This document shows positions 50,127-58,521 of a stretch of 64,000 nucleotides of DNA, piece after piece. Numbering within the stretch: position 1 is the stretch's first letter; each line of letters begins with the position of its first letter. Position numbers and translations under genes: made by a program. Under the pieces are notes generated by a model. The model worked only from the letters and a program-made list of their open reading frames with translations, had not been told where the DNA came from and searched no databases. The stretch spans positions 117,588 to 181,587 of the forward strand of contig JAUNGM010000005.1 of assembly GCA_030524545.1 (NCBI GenBank). Reading direction: 5' to 3'. The DNA is from Eubacteriales bacterium. GTDB lineage: Bacteria > Bacillota > Clostridia > Lachnospirales > Lachnospiraceae.

Positions 50127-50954
50127 TTATCCCTTCAGAGCACCGGCTACAAGGCTCTCCTCGACCTTCGAACTGAAGAAAATATAAAACAGTATTGTAG
50201 GCAAAGATGCAATTACCATACCAGCACCTACAACGCCCCAATCCGTGGTAAATGCCCCAACAAATTCCTTCACACCGATAGTAATCGTTTTTACCTCTGC
50301 ACTGCTGGTAAATGTCATTGCATACATAAATTCATTCCAGGAATTATTAAATGTAAATATGGACACGGTAGCCAACGGTGCTTTCAGTAAAGGTAAGATT
50401 ACTGAACGAAATGTTTGAAAAATCGTTGCACCATCTATACATGCCGCTTCTTCCAACTCTGCCGGGATAGATTCAATAAAAGCCGTAAGTACAAAAATAG
50501 AAAGAGAAAGCTGGAATGCTGCATAAGGAAGAATTAAGGCCCAATAGGTATTTACCAGTTTCAGGTTTCTTAATGTAAATAAAACAGGAAGTAAGACTGC
50601 CTGCATGGGAACCATTAATCCAAGCATAAACACTGTGCTGACTGTCCCTTTTAAACGCCAGCGCATTCTCGCGATTGCGTACGCAGCCAGGGTAGCTGCC
50701 AGTCCGCAAATAAGAATAGTTGCTCCTGAAACAATCAGCGAATTCAGCAAATAGCGAGGAATATTATTTTGAAATACAGAGGTATAATTACTAAAAAGCC
50801 ATTTTTGCGGAAGGCCAAATGGGTTGGTTACAAAAATTTCCTGATTATCTTTAAAAGAGAAGAAAATCAGGTAGATTAGCGGATATATCTCAACTACAGA
50901 TAACAACGCCATAATTACAAATGTCAGCTTACGGCCAGAAAGAAGTTTTTTCAT
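50127..50954 (-). CDS. CUT1 sugar ABC transporter permease (MalG type)
   Basis: A 275-residue inner-membrane permease, six predicted helices. EAA loop: LEEAACIDGATIFQTFRSVILP. Start at the ATG after AAGGAGGAG; a TTG one codon earlier is possible. It works with the permease at 50981 and the binding protein at 51935. Confidence 0.88.
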   Translation of the reverse strand: MKKLLSGRKLTFVIMALLSVVEIYPLIYLIFFSFKDNQEIFVTNPFGLPQKWLFSNYTSVFQNNIPRYLLNSLIVSGATILICGLAATLAAYAIARMRWRLKGTVSTVFMLGLMVPMQAVLLPVLFTLRNLKLVNTYWALILPYAAFQLSLSIFVLTAFIESIPAELEEAACIDGATIFQTFRSVILPLLKAPLATVSIFTFNNSWNEFMYAMTFTSSAEVKTITIGVKEFVGAFTTDWGVVGAGMVIASLPTILFYIFFSSKVEESLVAGALKG

Positions 50955-50980
50955 CAATCACTCTCCTCCTTTTGTTTCCA

Positions 50981-51856
50981 TTACAAGGTTGTATCAATTT
51001 TGGGAAAGAATTTTCTCACAGCTATAGAAATGATCAGGCACATGATAATAATTATTACTGAAATTGCACTGCCATAGCCATAATACGATAAAATTTTTTC
51101 ATACATATAAATCAAAGGAACAGAAGTACGATAAATTGGTCCGCCCTTTGTAAGATTGTATACTATATCAAATTCTTTAAGTGCATACATCAAAGCTAAA
51201 GTTAAACAAACCTTAATCGTTGGTGACATAAGTGGAATTGTAATCCGCGTCGCAACAGCAAATTCATTAGCTCCATCTATTTTTGCCGCCTCATAAACAT
51301 CCTGTGAAACACCTTTCGCTCCAGTATACATTAACAACATATACCATCCTATCGCTTTCCATATTACCGGTATGATTGTTGCAACAAGGACAACAGACTT
51401 ATCCTGCAGCCATGAATGCGTAAGGGATTCCAAGCCTAAGCGAGTCAGCAAAACATTTAGAAGTCCTGTTTCCGGACTATAGATTTTTGCCCATAGCTGA
51501 GCCACCGTAACAGATGACATCAATACCGGAATAAAAAATATAACTTTAAAGACCTTCGCTCCTCTGATCCCTTTTGCCAAAATAAGAGCAAAAATCAGTG
51601 ATACCGGAAGACATACAAAAACCATCATAACCATAAGAAATAACGAATTTTTTAAGGAAATAATCATCTTCTCGTCTTTAAGTACATCTATAAAATTCTG
51701 AAATCCGACAAATGTACGTGGGCCAATGGTGTTCCATTGAAAAAAGCTATAAAATCCCGATCTGAAAATAGGAACAATTACCAAAGTCAAATATAAAACA
51801 GCTGCAGGAAGCATAAATAAAAAAATTGCCTTTTTATTTGAGAGATACTTGTTCAT
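50981..51856 (-). CDS. CUT1 sugar ABC transporter permease (MalF/UgpA type)
   Basis: A 291-residue inner-membrane permease. The first helix is AIFLFMLPAAVLYLTLVIVP; the EAA loop reads YEAAKIDGANEFAVATRITIP. Start MNKYLSNKK lies about 7 nt after a GAGGTG site; the frame extends ten codons upstream without a better site. It is separated from the binding-protein gene by the stem-loop at 51889-51925. Confidence 0.88.
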   Translation of the reverse strand: MNKYLSNKKAIFLFMLPAAVLYLTLVIVPIFRSGFYSFFQWNTIGPRTFVGFQNFIDVLKDEKMIISLKNSLFLMVMMVFVCLPVSLIFALILAKGIRGAKVFKVIFFIPVLMSSVTVAQLWAKIYSPETGLLNVLLTRLGLESLTHSWLQDKSVVLVATIIPVIWKAIGWYMLLMYTGAKGVSQDVYEAAKIDGANEFAVATRITIPLMSPTIKVCLTLALMYALKEFDIVYNLTKGGPIYRTSVPLIYMYEKILSYYGYGSAISVIIIIMCLIISIAVRKFFPKIDTTL

Positions 51857-51888
51857 AAAAAACACCTCACGATCTATAATTATCAAAT

Positions 51889-51925
51889 GATGGAGGGCAA
51901 GGAATAGGTATCCCTGCCTTCCATC
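51889..51925 (-). other. Stem-loop between binding-protein and permease genes
   Basis: gatggagggcaagg (51889-51902) and ccctgccttccatc (51912-51925) form a 14 bp stem with three mismatches or wobbles. There is no T run, so it is more likely a 3'-end-protecting or processing hairpin than a terminator. Confidence 0.6.
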
Positions 51926-51934
51926 AAATATCAG

Positions 51935-53266
51935 TTAGTAAACATCATAAATATCCAAATTATCCAAATCTTCAATAAATTCTTCCGGTGTTATTTCTTT
52001 CATAAACAATTTTTGAATCGGCTCAACATACATAGCTGTACGTGATTCTCCCAACATATGATCACGATAGGAACAGTTTGCACCGGCATTTTCAAACAGA
52101 TTAATAAAATCACTCAATACCGGGTTTAATTCTGCAGGATCAAAATCCATTTTATAGGTATTCGGCATTTTATTTAACTGGATGGAATATTTAGACATAT
52201 GTGTTGCATAATACATTGCAAACTCTGTAGCAATTTCCGGATATTCTGTGTTCGCATTAATAAATACTCCCGAACTTGGACCTCCGAATACTTCTGTCGC
52301 ATCCTGTCCTGTTTCATGATCCGGCCAGGGAACAGCGCGCACATCTTCCATATCGCTAAAGATACCAGCAAACCAAGATCCAGTATAGTTATATGGGACA
52401 TTGCCTTCCATAAAAATCGTATTACATTCATTTGCTGTCATGCTCATGAATCCCTCCTGGAAAAATCCTGCTTCCACCAGTTCCTGCACTTTACGGGCTG
52501 CCTCAATAAAGCCTTCCTGATTCCATGACGTATCTCCTTTAATGGCTGCATCTGCTGTAGCTGCACCTACTTCACGCATTCCCAGAGTATCCCAAAGTCC
52601 CATAGTTGTCCAGTTTTCACTGCCGCCAATATAGCAAGGAACAATCCCAAGTTCTACCCATTCTTTTACATTCTGCAAAAGTTCGTCGTAGGTTGTAGGT
52701 ACTTCAAATCCATATTCATCAAAAAGAGCTTTATTTACAACCAGGCCTGAACAGGAGTTGCTATACGGAATCATATAGATGGAATCATCACAGTATGCCG
52801 CACTTCGACAATTCGGAAGGATTTCTTCAAAATAATCATCGGTTACATAATCATCCAGATTCAGAAAATAACCATTCCGTGCATAGTCAAAACATCCACC
52901 TGTTCCCCAGTAAATAAAACAATCTGCATATTCACCACTGGCCAAGCGTGACTGAAGTACATAGCGGTACTCTGTCTCAGAAAGAGTATCTGCCTCAATT
53001 TCAATATTGGGATAATCATTCGCAAAGTCTTCCATCGATTTGACGTGAGGTTCATACTGTGCCACCGCAGGTGAAGAAGCATTATGCCAAAAGGTCAGCT
53101 TGATCTTTTCTCCGCTCTCTTTTGCTTTTTCCAAAGCCGGATATTCCATTTCTTTGGTCTGTGTAACTTCCACTTCTGCAGCGCTTACCCCATATGAAAA
53201 TAAACTGGATGTCAAAGTTGCTCCACCTAAAATAGCAGCTAAAATTTTTCTCATTCTTTTTTTCAT
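51935..53266 (-). CDS. Extracellular sugar-binding protein of the second transporter
   Basis: A 443-residue family 1 solute-binding protein. The signal peptide MKKRMRKILAAILGGATLTS runs on to VSAAEVEV, again with no lipobox Cys. ESGEKIKLTFWHNASSPAV, YNYTGSWFAGIF and EVFGGPSSGVFI are typical family segments. AAGGAG lies 6 nt before the ATG. It follows the dehydrogenase gene by 30 bp and supplies the permeases at 50981 and 50127. The ligand is probably a mannose/glucuronate-containing oligosaccharide, judged from the linked glycosidases. Confidence 0.88.
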   Translation of the reverse strand: MKKRMRKILAAILGGATLTSSLFSYGVSAAEVEVTQTKEMEYPALEKAKESGEKIKLTFWHNASSPAVAQYEPHVKSMEDFANDYPNIEIEADTLSETEYRYVLQSRLASGEYADCFIYWGTGGCFDYARNGYFLNLDDYVTDDYFEEILPNCRSAAYCDDSIYMIPYSNSCSGLVVNKALFDEYGFEVPTTYDELLQNVKEWVELGIVPCYIGGSENWTTMGLWDTLGMREVGAATADAAIKGDTSWNQEGFIEAARKVQELVEAGFFQEGFMSMTANECNTIFMEGNVPYNYTGSWFAGIFSDMEDVRAVPWPDHETGQDATEVFGGPSSGVFINANTEYPEIATEFAMYYATHMSKYSIQLNKMPNTYKMDFDPAELNPVLSDFINLFENAGANCSYRDHMLGESRTAMYVEPIQKLFMKEITPEEFIEDLDNLDIYDVY

Positions 53267-53296
53267 TTTTTTCTCCTTTTTCTTTTATGCTCAAAA

Positions 53297-54334
53297 TTAA
53301 GATATTTTAATCACGGCCTTCACAACATCTTCTTTGTGATCAATGACAAAATTAAATGCCTCTGCTGTCTGTGAAAAATCAAATTCATGGGTTACAATTT
53401 TCTTTACCGGAATGATTCCCTGGGAAATTGCCTGAATCGCCTGGGGATAAATATTACGATAACGAAATACGGATTTAATGGTTGCTTCCTTTGCCATAAT
53501 TTTGGAAAAATCATAAGAAATAATATCCTGTGCCGACATTCCTACCAAAACAATGGTACCGCCGCGCTTAACCAAAAGCGAGGTCTGTGCAATCGTTTTG
53601 GGGGAACCTGCAGTTTCAATGACAACTTCCGTTCCGGCCTGGCCGGTAATCTTTTTCATTTCCTCCACTGTATCACAGGAAGCTGCGTTAATCGTACATG
53701 TTGCTCCCAGCTCCTTAGCATACTCCAGACGTTTGGGAAGCACGTCAACCACAGTAATATCCGCGGCCCCAAGCGCCTTGCAGGCCAGAAGAGTAACCAA
53801 ACCGATACAGCCGGCTCCCAGAATCACCACAGAGCTTCCTAATGTAACGTTGCCCTGGTGTGCAGCATGGATACCAACTGACAGGGGTTCTACAAGCGCC
53901 CCTTCCTCGGTACTCATATTATCCGGCAGCTTAAAACACATATCAGCCGGAAATGCTATATAATTTTCCAGACATCCTGCATAAGGGGGTGTTGCCAAAA
54001 ATCTCACATCCGCGCACAAATTGTAGCGGCCTGTTTTGCAAAATTCACATTTTCCGCAAGTACATCCGGGTTCTAATGCCACACGGTCGCCAACTTTCAT
54101 ATCGGTTACCTTACTGCCCACCTGCTCAACTACCCCGGCACATTCATGTCCCAGAATAAAATCTCCATCTACTACAAAGTCTCCTATTTTTCCGTATTCC
54201 AGATAATGAACGTCGGAACCACATATTCCTACATATTCCAGACGTACCAGAACCTCTTCGTCTTTAACCACGGGAATGGGAATTTCTCGTATCTCCATTT
54301 TCCGAAGATCTGTCATAAATGCAGCTTTCTGCAT
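53297..54334 (-). CDS. Zinc-dependent sorbitol/iditol-type dehydrogenase
   Basis: A 345-residue medium-chain dehydrogenase. Zinc residues occur in GICGSDVHYLE and GHECAGVVEQVG, the structural-zinc cluster in CTCGKCEFCKTGRYNLC and the coenzyme motif GAGCIGLVTL. The ICGSDVHYLEYGKIGDF block is typical of sorbitol, xylitol and L-iditol dehydrogenases that oxidise a polyol with NAD. First gene of the second glycan operon, 348 bp from the divergent ROK gene, with a palindrome in the gap that may be its operator. Its substrate in this locus is unknown. Confidence 0.85.
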   Translation of the reverse strand: MQKAAFMTDLRKMEIREIPIPVVKDEEVLVRLEYVGICGSDVHYLEYGKIGDFVVDGDFILGHECAGVVEQVGSKVTDMKVGDRVALEPGCTCGKCEFCKTGRYNLCADVRFLATPPYAGCLENYIAFPADMCFKLPDNMSTEEGALVEPLSVGIHAAHQGNVTLGSSVVILGAGCIGLVTLLACKALGAADITVVDVLPKRLEYAKELGATCTINAASCDTVEEMKKITGQAGTEVVIETAGSPKTIAQTSLLVKRGGTIVLVGMSAQDIISYDFSKIMAKEATIKSVFRYRNIYPQAIQAISQGIIPVKKIVTHEFDFSQTAEAFNFVIDHKEDVVKAVIKIS

Positions 54335-54379
54335 TTTTTACTTCACCTCCACCTCTTACTTATATACTTTTGCAAAATT

Positions 54380-54391
54380 GTTTAGCTAAAC
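54380..54391. promoter_or_regulatory. Candidate ROK-repressor operator
   Basis: gtttagctaaac is a perfect 12-base palindrome 46 bp before the dehydrogenase start, in the gap shared with the divergent ROK regulator. The rest of the 348 bp gap (54335-54682) is very A/T-rich and shows no gene. Confidence 0.5.
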
Positions 54392-54400
54392 TTATTGTGT

Positions 54401-54420
54401 AATCATATTAACATATGATT
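54401..54420. promoter_or_regulatory. Second inverted repeat in the ROK/dehydrogenase gap
   Basis: aatcatat and atatgatt are perfect inverse copies around taac, 10 bp from the first palindrome. It could be an operator or part of the dehydrogenase promoter. Confidence 0.4.
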
Positions 54421-54607
54421 TTCTGATTAGCAACTGTTTTTTTTAGTCCAGAATACTTTCTCTTTTTTTCCTAATTTATTTACATAATTTTTGTTAAAAA
54501 GTTATAATTTACAAAATTCTAATATAAAGAAATAGATATTTAGCATTTTTTACCATTTTTACGAAAGTTCTTTATTAAAGTTTTATGCGCGAAATGAATG
54601 AACCATA

Positions 54608-54636
54608 TTGCAATTTCAAGAAGTTTCCATTATAAT
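54608..54636 (+). promoter_or_regulatory. Promoter of the ROK gene
   Basis: TTGCAA (54608-54613), 17 bases and TATAAT (54631-54636) lie 46 bp before the ATG at 54683. Confidence 0.6.
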
Positions 54637-54682
54637 TTATGTAAAAGTGATTTCATAAACTATTTTGGTAAGGAGTTTTTCT

Positions 54683-55819
54683 ATGCGATATAGTTTTCCC
54701 GAAAATATAAACAGTATTGAAATGAAAAAAATAAACCGTCAGAGAATCTTCCAGCTCATTTATAAAGAGGGGCCTTTATCCAAACAGGCGATTACGGCCG
54801 CCCTTAATGTAAGCACCCCTACTGTAACCCAAAATTTAAAGGAGCTGGAAGAACAGGATTTGATACTTAAACAAGGTTATTTCGCTTCCACCGGAGGACG
54901 TAAGGCCAAAGCAATTACTTATCAGCCGAATGCCAGATTTGCCATAGGACTGGATGTCACTGCAAATCATTTGACTACGGTTATTATTAATTTAGGGATT
55001 GATATTATTTACCGCCGCAGAGTACGGCTCCATTTTGAAAATACGCAGGAATATTTCCGTATGGCCGGAGCTATGGTTCGTCAGGCAATAAAGGAATCAG
55101 GAATTGACAGCAATAAGATCACCGGTACAGGGATTGCTGTTCCAGCGCATGTATCTGAAGACGGCCTCAATATCACCTATGCCCCCATACTGGACTTTAC
55201 GGGCGGCAATATAAAAGAGTTTGCCCAGTTTATCGATTATCCCTGCCGTTTTATTAATGATGCAAGTGCCGCCTGTATGGCTGAATACTGGAACGTAAAT
55301 GAATTAGTAAATATTGTTTATCTGTCGCTGAGTAACAGTGTAGGCGGTGCTATTCTTTTAAATAACACTGTATATCCGGGTGAGAATCAGAGAAGTGCGG
55401 AATTCGGCCATATGACGCTGGTGCCTGGAGGACGCCCATGTTATTGCGGCCAAAAGGGATGTGTGGAGGCATACTGCAATGCCAGACTTTTGTCAGATAC
55501 CTGTAATGGGGATCTTGCTTTATTTTTTGAAATGCTTTCTATGGAAAGTACGCCGCATCTGAAAATTTGGAATGAATATCTGGATGATCTGGCAATTGCT
55601 ATTAACAGTTTACGCATGATGTTCGACTGCCAGATCGTTCTAGGAGGCTATGTGGGCGGCTATATTGAGCCATATATTCCTGATCTCCGCCAAAGAGTTT
55701 CCAAACTCAATTCCTTCGGGAATGACGGCAGCTATCTGCAGGTCTGCCGATATAAATTCGAAGCCTCCGCGGTTGGTTCTGCCCTGCAGTATATCTCCGA
55801 ATTTTTAGAAGAAATCTAA
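54683..55819 (+). CDS. ROK-family transcriptional repressor
   Basis: A 378-residue regulator of the NagC/XylR type. The N-terminal winged helix-turn-helix reads PLSKQAITAALNVSTPTVTQ. The ROK domain follows, with GLDVTANHL in place of a kinase ATP loop, so kinase activity is unlikely. The zinc motif GHMTLVPGG continues to CYCGQKGCVEAYCN. AAGGAG lies 7 nt before the chosen ATG. It is divergent from the dehydrogenase-transporter-GH2 operon and probably represses it until a sugar binds. A terminator follows at once. Confidence 0.9.
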   Translation: MRYSFPENINSIEMKKINRQRIFQLIYKEGPLSKQAITAALNVSTPTVTQNLKELEEQDLILKQGYFASTGGRKAKAITYQPNARFAIGLDVTANHLTTVIINLGIDIIYRRRVRLHFENTQEYFRMAGAMVRQAIKESGIDSNKITGTGIAVPAHVSEDGLNITYAPILDFTGGNIKEFAQFIDYPCRFINDASAACMAEYWNVNELVNIVYLSLSNSVGGAILLNNTVYPGENQRSAEFGHMTLVPGGRPCYCGQKGCVEAYCNARLLSDTCNGDLALFFEMLSMESTPHLKIWNEYLDDLAIAINSLRMMFDCQIVLGGYVGGYIEPYIPDLRQRVSKLNSFGNDGSYLQVCRYKFEASAVGSALQYISEFLEEI

Positions 55820-55850
55820 ATACAAAAATATAAATTTGATATTTTAATAA

Positions 55851-55903
55851 ATACACCGGCTTCTTAGAAAATCACTTCTCCGAAGCCGGTGTATCAAAAT
55901 TTT
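55851..55903. terminator. Bidirectional terminator after the ROK gene
   Basis: atacaccggcttc (55851-55863) and gaagccggtgtat (55882-55894) form a perfect 13 bp stem flanked by A runs before and T runs after. It ends the ROK gene and can also serve the DUF4097 operon coming from the other side. Confidence 0.85.
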
Positions 55904-56031
55904 ATTTCTTAAATTCTATCCTGAATAAAAGCTGCGCCGTAATCATTTTTCCGAATTGTCTCAAAATTCTGATGTCCCATTGCAACCGTCCTTGGCATAG
56001 ACTCTTAAAAAAGTCTGTTTTTCCTCTCCTG

Positions 56032-57204
56032 TCAGCTAACCGTAATATCTCCGGAGCTGCAGTAAATCTCCAGTTCTTTTCCCAGGGTTCCTTCCAGGCG
56101 GAAGCTTTCTTCCTCGTCTTCAGCAGTAAGTCTGCCCACATCCGGAACCTTGATTTTGCCGTATTCCGTATCCAGCCTCATTGTGTATTCGGAAATAGAA
56201 TCTCCCAGTCCTACTGCTGCATTGCCATACTCCAGCGTAAGCATTCCTTTCTTTTCCAGTATGAGTTCCTCAATTTCCACATCTCCACTGCTGTTATCCA
56301 CTGTCAGGCTTTCTCCGTTCATGGATTGGACTTTCAGATTGCCGTACTCCAGGTTCATTTCCATATCGCCCGCCTTGCATGTACCGATAGTAAGATTTCC
56401 GGAATCCAGGGTAAATTTCCCGGCACCTGTCACCGTAAGGTCTTCCGCCTTCACTCCTCCATAGGAATCATGAATTTCTAACGTTTCCGCTGCCAGTCTC
56501 TCAGCGGAAAGACTTCCTGACTCAAGAGTTACGTTTAATTCTCCTGCCGTACAATCATCAAGCTGCAGATTGCCGTAATCCATCGTAATCTCCAGCTTTT
56601 TCCCACCTGTTATCTCTCCTGCTTCCATGTCCCCGGAATCCAGTGAGGCCTCAACCGTATCACCCGCAATGGATTCTGCCGACAGCTTTCCATATCCAAG
56701 GTACAGCTTTATGGCTTCTCCCCTTAGAGTCTCTATTTCCGCGTTTCCGCTGTTATTATTCAGCACAAAAGTGTCAAAATAAACGTCTTCCGGCACATAA
56801 AGATTCACATAGTACTGCCCGCGGGCGCTTGGGAGATCAAAATCCATGATCTGAAACTGAACGTAGCTTACGATTGGTTTTTCATTAAAAATAAGTGTTC
56901 CGTTATTTACTTCATATTTTGGCTTCTGGCTATGGCCGCTTAAGCTGTATTCCAGATAGTATCCGTCTGACGGAATGAGATGGAAATCTCCGTAATCCAG
57001 ATTCATTTCCACAGCGGAGATTTCCTCCAGTTTTGTCTTTTCTAAAATGTAATCATCTCTGTTATCATCTCCCAGCATCCGGATTCCGTCGGAACCCAGT
57101 GATACGCCGGGCCGCCCGCCTGCCATGATTCCGCCTGCCGTACAAATGATTCCTATACCGATACAAACTGCGGCTGCTATATAAATCCTGCTATTTTTCT
57201 TCAT
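56032..57204 (-). CDS. DUF4097 (toast-rack) envelope protein
   Basis: A 390-residue protein with one N-terminal transmembrane segment (about 6-26) and a long extracellular beta-solenoid. Rungs alternate between a Tyr-Gly and a Ser-Gly turn: DYGDFHL, NNSGNAEIE, GYGKLSAE, DSGDMEAG, DYGNLQL, ESGSLSAE, DSGNLTIG, EYGNLKVQ, NSSGDVEIE, EYGNAAVG, SSGDITVS. DUF4097 proteins commonly lie beside HAAS and PadR genes as here and are linked to envelope stress; the function is not established. Start MKKNSRIY after AGGAAG. It is 16 bp after the HAAS gene. Confidence 0.8.
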   Translation of the reverse strand: MKKNSRIYIAAAVCIGIGIICTAGGIMAGGRPGVSLGSDGIRMLGDDNRDDYILEKTKLEEISAVEMNLDYGDFHLIPSDGYYLEYSLSGHSQKPKYEVNNGTLIFNEKPIVSYVQFQIMDFDLPSARGQYYVNLYVPEDVYFDTFVLNNNSGNAEIETLRGEAIKLYLGYGKLSAESIAGDTVEASLDSGDMEAGEITGGKKLEITMDYGNLQLDDCTAGELNVTLESGSLSAERLAAETLEIHDSYGGVKAEDLTVTGAGKFTLDSGNLTIGTCKAGDMEMNLEYGNLKVQSMNGESLTVDNSSGDVEIEELILEKKGMLTLEYGNAAVGLGDSISEYTMRLDTEYGKIKVPDVGRLTAEDEEESFRLEGTLGKELEIYCSSGDITVS

Positions 57205-57220
57205 TCTTCCTGTCTCCCTT

Positions 57221-57844
57221 CTATTCCTGCACACTTGCGCTCTTCCTTGTGAATCTCCTAACCATTTTTCCGAAGATTTTCGTGAGCATTTGCATGCAGC
57301 CCTTTGTGAGGTTTACTGCAAAAGGACAGATCAGCACGCCCACTCCCATACAGAGAAATCCTGCTCCTATTGTCGCAATGGCATTTGCCGGGGATTTGAG
57401 TATCATGATACCCCCTAATACAATGGTAACTGCTGCTCCTGCCACAACGGCCACACCCGCAACTACCAGGGAAGCCAAAACCGCCACAACGGCCAGCCCC
57501 ACGCCTCCCAAAACCGCCACCGCTGCCAGTGCAAGAGGAATGGCGATCGGTGCGGCAAAGACCGCCAGAATCCCAATCCAGACAGAACGAAAGCTTCGTT
57601 TCATCCCTGCCTTCGGCGCTTCCTCGCAGTTTTTTACTGCCATGTCCATAATGATCTGCTCAGCGGCCTCCTTGGGACTTCCAAGATTCTCAATGGCCTG
57701 CGCTTCGTTTTCCGGGCCTGCTTCGTCAAAATACTCCCGGAAATATTCCATCGCCATATCCTGATCTTCCTTCGGAAGCTTCCGAAGCCTTTCTCTCAAA
57801 CTCCTCATATAAATCTCTCTGTTCATCTTAACCCTGCTCTCCAT
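57221..57844 (-). CDS. HAAS-domain (DUF1700) membrane protein
   Basis: A 207-residue protein. The N-terminal HAAS domain (MRSLRERLRKLPKEDQDMAM, EYFDEAGPENEAQAIENLG) is a helical module found with PadR regulators. A very Ala/Val/Gly-rich region of three to four membrane helices (about 85-175) and a basic tail follow. The start MESRVK lies 8 nt after GGAGG and overlaps the PadR gene by 17 bp. It probably senses or relays an envelope signal with the DUF4097 protein. Confidence 0.82.
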   Translation of the reverse strand: MESRVKMNREIYMRSLRERLRKLPKEDQDMAMEYFREYFDEAGPENEAQAIENLGSPKEAAEQIIMDMAVKNCEEAPKAGMKRSFRSVWIGILAVFAAPIAIPLALAAVAVLGGVGLAVVAVLASLVVAGVAVVAGAAVTIVLGGIMILKSPANAIATIGAGFLCMGVGVLICPFAVNLTKGCMQMLTKIFGKMVRRFTRKSASVQE

Positions 57845-58157
57845 CACTGTTCCCTCCACTCACAATTTCTTCAATGGCCTCCCGAAACCACTTCCATTCC
57901 TCTAAAAGTTCTCTCTGGTGCTGCTGTCCTGTCTCTGTCATATGATAATACCGCCGGTTCCTTCCCTGAAACGGACGGTCATAGGCTTCTACCCATCCAT
58001 TCTCCTGCAGACGCTTCAGTACCGGATATAAAGTGGAATCCTTCGCATTGGATACCTTCTTTAAGATCTGGCTGATCTGATATCCGTAAGCATCTCCCTG
58101 CTCAATGACGGTCAGTACCAGAAAATCCAGCATAGGTGCATTCAGTGTATAAATCAT
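57828..58157 (-). CDS. PadR-family transcriptional repressor
   Basis: A 109-residue winged-helix protein. MLDFLVLTVIEQGDAYGYQI and STLYPVLKRLQENGWVEAY with NRRYYHMTETG form the standard PadR domain; a short C-terminal dimerisation helix follows. The start MIYTLNAP was chosen because AAGG lies 8 nt upstream; an ATG three codons earlier is too close to the site. First gene of the PadR-HAAS-DUF4097 operon, which it probably autoregulates through the palindrome at 58232-58256. Confidence 0.9.
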   Translation of the reverse strand: MIYTLNAPMLDFLVLTVIEQGDAYGYQISQILKKVSNAKDSTLYPVLKRLQENGWVEAYDRPFQGRNRRYYHMTETGQQHQRELLEEWKWFREAIEEIVSGGNSDGEQG

Positions 58158-58231
58158 ATATTTCATCCCTTCTTTCTTCTTTCTTTCTGCATCTATTCCA
58201 TATATACCTTTAATTTATATATTTCATTTTT

Positions 58232-58256
58232 ATATATTATATATTGTATAATATAT
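58232..58256. promoter_or_regulatory. Candidate PadR operator
   Basis: atatattata and tataatatat are perfect 10-base inverse copies separated by tattg, 75 bp upstream of padR and inside its very A/T-rich promoter region. Confidence 0.5.
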
Positions 58257-58444
58257 TCTGTCAACACATATGTAAAAAATCAAAAAAAACAATCGGTATG
58301 TCCCTCATATGAGCACACCGATCTTTATTTACCGTTCACTGTTCCTATTCCGCGGCCTGTAACACCAAACACGGGGTATGCCCGTGAACAGGAATTATTT
58401 TCCTACAAACACTATAAATGTCACTTACATCTTACCGGAAGTCC

Positions 58445-58473
58445 TTGACATCTTCTTCCAAAGCATTCAAAAT
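58445..58473 (+). promoter_or_regulatory. Possible promoter of the alpha/beta hydrolase gene
   Basis: TTGACA (58445-58450), 17 bases and CAAAAT (58468-58473). The 364 bp gap 58158-58521 otherwise holds the PadR operator and a weak hairpin near 58288-58323, and no gene. Confidence 0.4.
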
Positions 58474-58521
58474 AAATCTGAAGAATTATTGATTTTTGCA
58501 GATACAGAGAGGATGATACTT

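Noticed and set aside
50101-50241. N-terminal extension of the unknown 600-residue protein, rich in Cys
   Set aside because: It lies over the end of the permease gene in another frame; a ribosome site and a good ATG stand at 50100.
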